Shown piece after piece: positions 20,140 through 24,811 of a DNA stretch of 24,811 bases; the stretch's first letter is position 1, and each line of letters begins with the position of its first letter. Location: NCBI GenBank assembly GCA_900095095.1, contig FMBT01000682.1, positions 1-24,811 on the forward strand. Direction: 5' to 3'. Source of the stretch: Fragilariopsis cylindrus CCMP1102 (lineage: Eukaryota; Bacillariophyta; Bacillariophyceae; Bacillariales; Bacillariaceae). The notes under the pieces were generated by a model. The model worked only from the letters and a program-made list of their open reading frames with translations, was not told where the DNA came from and did not search any database. Position numbers and translations under genes: made by a program.

Positions 20140-21237
20140 TTATAAAAATAATAGTGACAGGAATATTGTTGATGATGATGTTGCTGTTATTTTTGCTATT
20201 GCCTTGGGGGAGGAGGATGCTGATGCTGATGCTGTTGCTACCTTTTTGGAAATACGTTCTGCTTTACGTACTTTACGTTTAAATTGCATTTGTTCGGTTA
20301 TTTTCATTAATTCCTCATCTGTTTGATTTGGATTGACTAATTTATTGATACGTATCATTTGATTTCTTTTTTCACATTGATTAAAATGTTTACATTCAAT
20401 ACCATACTTCAATGCAGTATCTTGTATTAATTTGGAGGATTGTTGTCGTGTTACAATACGTTTGATACCAAAAGTCACTAACGCTGCAAAACAACGTTTG
20501 CAGGGTGGAATTGTTATATAGGCTGTACAATGTTCAGATGTTGATTGATTTCGACGACATACTTCCCCTAATGCATTAATTTCGGCATGTATATCACTGG
20601 TACATTCATTATTATTAAATAAGGATGTATTCGTACCGATCCCTAATATATTATCATAAAATTGTCTTTCATCAAAATCGGTAATAACAGCATTATCCTC
20701 ATCTTCATCATTATTATTATCATCATCTTGTTCTTGTTCTACTATTTTCAGTGACGATGACGTTGCTGCTACTAATTCTGCTTCCGTATTATCGTTCTTG
20801 TCGTTGTTACTGTTACTGTCATTTTTGTCCTTATTGAAAATAATATTTGTATTTGTATTTGAATTTGTTGGTGGTCGAACAATTAATGCACCCATATGAC
20901 CCTGTTGACCATCGGCATTGACACTACGTGTGATTAAAAAAACGATATCCATATATAATTCATCATAGGTTAATAATTTTGGATTCGGTTTCCATCCATA
21001 TAATTCAAATCGATCCTGTAATCGTTGGAATGCTGATGCTGATGAAAATGATGATTCTGGTGAAGAAGAAGAAGAATTTAGAGTAGGATACTGCTGAATA
21101 GATGCAGCGGCTGCGTTGGTGGTATTGGTATCTTTCGTGTCGTTGTCAACGTCAACGTCAACGTCAACATCATCGCCAGTAAAATCATCGGCAGCAGCAG
21201 CAATCGCCGACTTGTCGATGATTTCTTCTTCCGTCAT
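20140..21237 (-). CDS. cytidine / dCMP deaminase-type zinc enzyme
   Basis: One intact frame encodes 365 residues from the ATG at 21235-21237. The zinc site is complete: H217-A-E219 (HAEINALGEVCRR) and P-C246-K-R-C249 (IPPCKRCF), the H/CAE...PCxxC pattern of cytidine and deoxycytidylate deaminases. E219 would be the proton shuttle. The conserved core begins at LTYDELYMDIVFLITRS (89-105) and GQQGHMGALIVRP. The segment 123-186 is a Asn/Asp/Glu insertion between core strands. The first 70 residues (Asp-Val repeats, then Ser) and the last 35 are low complexity. About 150 residues are typical of a free-standing domain, so most of the extra length is repeat expansion. The cysteine spacing (PCxxC) fits the dCMP/CDA superfamily but does not settle whether the substrate is dCMP, cytidine or RNA. 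Its stop lies 15 nt from a possible esterase start on the same strand. Confidence 0.82.
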   Translation of the reverse strand: MTEEEIIDKSAIAAAADDFTGDDVDVDVDVDNDTKDTNTTNAAAASIQQYPTLNSSSSSPESSFSSASAFQRLQDRFELYGWKPNPKLLTYDELYMDIVFLITRSVNADGQQGHMGALIVRPPTNSNTNTNIIFNKDKNDSNSNNDKNDNTEAELVAATSSSLKIVEQEQDDDNNNDEDEDNAVITDFDERQFYDNILGIGTNTSLFNNNECTSDIHAEINALGEVCRRNQSTSEHCTAYITIPPCKRCFAALVTFGIKRIVTRQQSSKLIQDTALKYGIECKHFNQCEKRNQMIRINKLVNPNQTDEELMKITEQMQFKRKVRKAERISKKVATASASASSSPKAIAKITATSSSTIFLSLLFL

Positions 21238-21386
21238 GATACTATATTTGAAATATTCAATTCTCTCTTGCTTTGGTTGCTTGTGATTTATTTTTACAAA
21301 TCACAACCATTTTGTATTTCTGTCGTCATTTCTATTTTTTGTTTTATATTGTTTTGTGATTGAGGAGTTTTTAAAAGAAAGATCCT

Positions 21387-21406
21387 GTCCGTCCGTCCGT
21401 CCGTCC
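21387..21406. repeat. (GTCC)5 microsatellite
   Basis: Five perfect GTCC copies lie about 150 nt above the deaminase ATG. Confidence 0.9.
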
Positions 21407-21472
21407 CCTCACTCATAATTCACAACAGGCAAAAAATTGAGCGAAAGATATACAGTACAGTTTCTACTGATT

Positions 21473-21487
21473 CCCCCCCCCCCCCCC
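21473..21487. repeat. C15 homopolymer
   Basis: Fifteen consecutive C bases, non-coding, comparable to the C17 run at 9994-10010. Confidence 0.9.
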
Positions 21488-21810
21488 GACAACATCGCGA
21501 AGATCTTTACTAGTTTGACACACACAAACGATCGTGATACAGGATTGATTCTAATAGTCTTACTCTTCGGACTGTAAGATTCATTCTATTATGACTGTGA
21601 GGGTTGGCTATTCACTTCCCTTGAAAGACTGCTGTGGTTGTTCTACCAGGCTATTCACCCTTCTTGAGTGCGGACCTACCTACCTTACGGATGGTTATTA
21701 CTCACTTTCTGTAGATATCTCTATTAATATTGATATTGCTGCTGCAGTACAACGGTTGTTCAAACGCAAAGGGTTGTTATTAACACACTTGTTTAATTAG
21801 TCTATAGTTA

Positions 21811-24303
21811 TTACAATTCATCATTTGGCTTCTTGATCTGTTCGCAAACGTCGTCCTCCTCCTCCTCATCATCATCGATTGGCTCGACAATACAACCCCA
21901 ACATATGAATAAACGATTTGGATCATGTTTCTTCTGAACGCATTTGAGCCGATCAACAGTCGATTGCTTTCCCCACACCAGCTGTTGCCACGAGATACAA
22001 TCCTTGCGCGCCTGTTTAAGTGCTTCATACGTTTTTTCGGAATCATTGAGATCAAAAGTTACATCACAACCTTTGGTCCAATTACTTTTTTTCGGACCTA
22101 CCAAAAAATGACCACTGTGACATAGATCAGCCACGGCAGGAAATTCATTCTCAACGCCAGTTCCAGTCTCATTAAAAATGTAGCTCCAAAATGCATCATA
22201 GGTACCAGGTATCGTTTGAGATTCTGCACCAGCCTTCAACGGTGGACCAATATTTAAATACATGGACCCTGTGTCATCTCGTTTTGCATAGGAAGCTCGT
22301 CCATCACTAGTTTCGGCCAGTTTTCCTCCTGTTGCAGTGTACCATCCCCCATCTTCCCAAAGAATTCAATAGATTTTTCTCGGTCTTTCATAATGACACT
22401 TTTTGGTGGAATTAGAGCAGCAGCATAACCATAAGGAGCAAAAAACGCATGAGGCGTATCTGGTGCATCTTCGGGTTCTACATCAAGAAAAGAAGCATTA
22501 GTCCACATCTGGAACGGATTACTTTTTCCGGTTCCATCAATTGTGCTAGAGTCATTGTCATCTCTGCTTGTTGTTAAATCAACAAAATCATAGAAAGTCT
22601 TCTTCACAATCATCTTCCTTCCTCACTAAGTCAACAAATTCATCGCTAAATTTAAATTCTTTCAATTTGGGTTCATTATTGGATACAATAATATTCCAAG
22701 CTTTCACGATGTCTGATGCAACACCGTCGGAGTGACATATATGATCATTTATCGGGCCAAAAAAATTTGGAATAATGTTACCGGCACTTCCACAACTATA
22801 TGCAGCTTCATCTGTCAAACCTAACGCTTTAGGATTCTCATATAAGTCAATGAGAAAGTGTACACATATTTGATCCAAAAAATTTGGGCTTCCCCACTAT
22901 TTGGTGTTAGTTCATCTTTAAATCTTGTTGTAATATCCTTAAACCAACCTTTTCCAAGATCAACGAGGTCATGGTGTGTACCTGGAGAACCGACAAGTTC
23001 AAGTTGACTAGCTACAAAGCTGTGATTACACCATACGATCCACCACCACCACCACCACGGACAGCAAACCAAAGGTCATCAAAATCGGGAATATATTTTC
23101 CCGAGCATTCAACCCATTCCCAGTTTGCAACTTCTACTTCATTAGGTTTGGAATTGCACCAACCCAAAACTTCTGTTGTTTGGGGAGTGATTTTTCCTGC
23201 TTGTATCGGCATCGTCCAGTTTGTTGGCCCAAAACGAACATGATGTCCGGTGGGTAAAACCATTTCAAGTTGAACGATATTATCTAGCGGTGTGCCAAAC
23301 TGTCGGCCGGGAGTATTACCAGAAACACCTATATGTGGTTGCAGAAAGTTGTACAGTAACAAAAACAAATTAGTGAGCAACATGATAAATCTGAGTCCAT
23401 ACGTAAACATATTGAATGCATCCCTTACCTCCGCATAGAATAAAGCCACCAGCGCATCCAACACTTCCGGAAGAACCTGAGATGACTTGGTACGTGGGAT
23501 TGATTGTATTGATCCTAAGGTTTTCTTTATGCACAGCTTTCAATACGTCATTCCAAATCTGTCCACCTCCAACATGTATCATCGCCTTCTTTGATCGGGA
23601 TTCGACAACTTTGCAGGCAACATCGACCAAATCTTGTGTGGTTAACTTTTCTTTCGATAGGGCAACTTCATCATGATCTTGGTTGCATTCAACGATCCCA
23701 TAACTTGGTGTCATCGTATTATCTCCTGATGCAAATACGGGAAAATCTCTCATGTAGATGTTGATAGTGTCCTTCTGAGTGGAGCCACCATGATTATCAT
23801 GTCCGGTTGATTTGATACTAATTCCAATTTTGTGCTCATTGGCAAAGTCAATCGTTCTTTTGATATCTCCAACACTTTTTGGGGAAGACTACTAGACTAG
23901 GTAGATTGAGACGAACTTCGTGAAGATTAGTCTCTTCAAATTTGGGCACTTCCCCGTCGAATCCGTAAGGCCAAATGCATCTCTCGTATGCACAAGACAA
24001 ATAATCAAGGCATACGCCATTTTCTTTCTTCATGAGCTCGTAGTTGCTAACCTTTGATTCAGAAGGAATCAAAATGTTATCGTCATTCTTAAAAGAAGGC
24101 ACACATTCATCGACCCATTTCTTACCCAAACCTTCGGAAAGAGCCGAAAGATTTGGAAGCACTTCGTTGGAAGTCAAATCCGACTGGAATTCCTTCCATT
24201 CTCGCATACTGATATCCTCAATGTTACCCAAAGCAGCATTGGCGTACCGCAGTGCAGTCGCAAGGTACAGCACAAAAACAAATTGAACCTTTGTTATCAT
24301 CAT
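21811..24303 (-). CDS. secreted FAD-linked oxidoreductase, berberine-bridge-enzyme-like (five frame breaks; possibly pseudogene)
   Basis: The start is the ATG at 24301-24303, and residues 1-23 (MMITKVQFVFVLYLATALRY, ANA|A cleavage) are a clear signal peptide. One intron lies at 23329-23428. The order of blocks is that of FAD_binding_4/BBE proteins: SVGDIKRTIDFANEHKIGI, KSTGHDNHGGST (His for covalent FAD), MIHVGGGQIWNDVLKAV, SGSSGSVGCAGGFIL, GRQFGTPLDNIVQLEMVLP, DDLWFAVRGGGGGGSYGVIT, and a BBE-type C-terminus (LKCVQKKHDPNRLFICWG). The second FAD-binding cysteine of plant BBE (CPTVG) is Ser here, so a single covalent bond is expected. Such enzymes oxidise sugars or alkaloid-like substrates with O2; the substrate here is unknown. 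The frame breaks at about 23876-23880 (A5 on the coding strand), 23014-23020, 22877-22882 (T6), 22600-22630 and 22282-22285 (A4). Three are homopolymers cured by one base. No other stops or damage are seen, so recent loss or consensus error are both possible. Confidence 0.8.
23329..23428 (-). other. intron of the FAD oxidoreductase gene
   Basis: This 100-nt intron on the minus strand runs from GTAAGG to ATATAG. It interrupts a Gly codon and joins GGFILCGG to VSGNTPGRQFGTPLDN, as expected for the family. Confidence 0.8.
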
Positions 24304-24811
24304 TCTTTCGTTATTAACCCAACAAAAACCTATAAGAACTTAAGTCGGTATTATTTATACTATGACAACGATGAGCGTGTAGTACCGCTAATCTTTAAAA
24401 TACGAGGTTATGCTAACCCTAAACATTGTCGCATTACTCGATCCTTATTACTAGCTTTGGTCGTGTTTTTTTCAATTTGCACTGATGATGAAGCTCGTTT
24501 TCGCTTTTCGCTCATTATTGTAGTATTCTATGAAGCTATTCGCAGATGTTTTCTTTCTCTTGTGAAATCATGTTGCTTTTCGCTCATTATTGTAGTATTC
24601 TATGAAGCTATTCGCAGATGTTTTCTTATCTCTTGTGAAATCATCTTTACCTTCTTCGCTCTACAGAATATTGCGTGTCAAAGTGTCAAACTGAGAGAAG
24701 ATTTCGATTCAGAGGAGAAATGAGTGCATGCCAAAGAAAATTCTTTAGTGTGGCAAGTAAACTTACTTCCTATGTGTTGATCAATGAAGAAATTTTTCTC
24801 CACCAAACATT
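24304..24811. other. 5' flank of the FAD oxidoreductase gene
   Basis: No gene is visible. A TTG-started frame through this stretch has no ATG near its start and is internally duplicated. It contains the 72-bp tandem repeat. Confidence 0.5.
24503..24647. repeat. tandem duplication, 72/73-bp unit, two copies
   Basis: Copy 1 begins at 24503 with GCTTTTCGCTCATTATTG and copy 2 at 24575 with the same sequence. Copy 2 has one inserted A (TTCTTATCTC against TTCTTTCTC). It is 200-345 nt upstream of the FAD oxidoreductase ATG. Confidence 0.9.

Larger units (their letters stand above)
21238..21810. other. intergenic region upstream of the deaminase gene
   Basis: The 5' flank of the deaminase and the 3' flank of the FAD oxidoreductase gene. 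It contains a GTCC run and a C15 run. A 69-residue ATG frame at 21591-21800 (+) has no family match, so I do not call it. Confidence 0.5.

Noticed and set aside
21591..21800. 69-residue ATG frame on the plus strand
   Set aside because: No family match, no hydrophobic or repeat logic, no splice partner; lies in the spacer between two minus-strand genes.
24283..24723. 146-residue plus-strand frame across the tandem duplication
   Set aside because: It opens with TTG, overlaps the start of the FAD oxidoreductase, and its repeated segment is just the translated 72-bp duplication.

Overview
The window looks like nuclear DNA of a diatom, possibly a raphid pennate; I cannot name genus or species. 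The evidence is: spliced genes with short GT-AG introns (about 100-230 nt), several families I recognise as diatom-specific, a leader with a VAA-F motif typical of diatom plastid targeting, and microsatellite-like runs (CAA/CAG, GAT, AAT, TCA) embedded in coding regions as long Gln, Asn/Asp and Ser tracts.

Layout. 2-2739 (+): 3' part of a Gln/Asn-rich gene with a diatom-type CxxC...CxxC domain, four exons visible in the C-terminal part. 3518-5428 (-): intact 636-residue phytanoyl-CoA dioxygenase-like protein with very long Asp/Asn insertions. 6030-6958 (+) and about 7560-8695 (-): two decayed genes facing each other, an NmrA-like reductase relic and a type II membrane protein that looks glycosyltransferase-like. 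8696-10995: about 2.3 kb of AT-rich non-coding DNA with a family of short dispersed repeats around a GTGACACA core. From 10996 on all genes lie on the minus strand: a four-helix Cys-capped membrane protein (10996-11988, three exons), an intact 781-residue PPR protein (13137-15482), a five-exon type-B carboxylesterase (16306 to about 20124), a cytidine/dCMP-type deaminase (20140-21237, single exon) and a secreted berberine-bridge-like FAD oxidoreductase (21811-24303). The last 0.5 kb holds a 72-bp tandem duplication.

How the genes relate. This is a eukaryotic neighbourhood of unrelated single genes, with no operon or pathway cluster visible. Predicted destinations differ: plastid (PPR), secretory route or membrane (esterase, FAD oxidoreductase, four-helix protein, glycosyltransferase relic), and cytosol or unspecified (dioxygenase, deaminase).

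Main caution. Four otherwise well-conserved genes (Gln-rich, four-helix, esterase, FAD oxidoreductase) are each broken by single-base shifts. Most of the twelve sit at short homopolymers, and adding or removing one base there restores a continuous family match. This points to consensus errors or very recent inactivation. The two relics at 6.0-8.7 kb are far more damaged and look like true pseudogenes. The PPR, dioxygenase and deaminase frames are intact.
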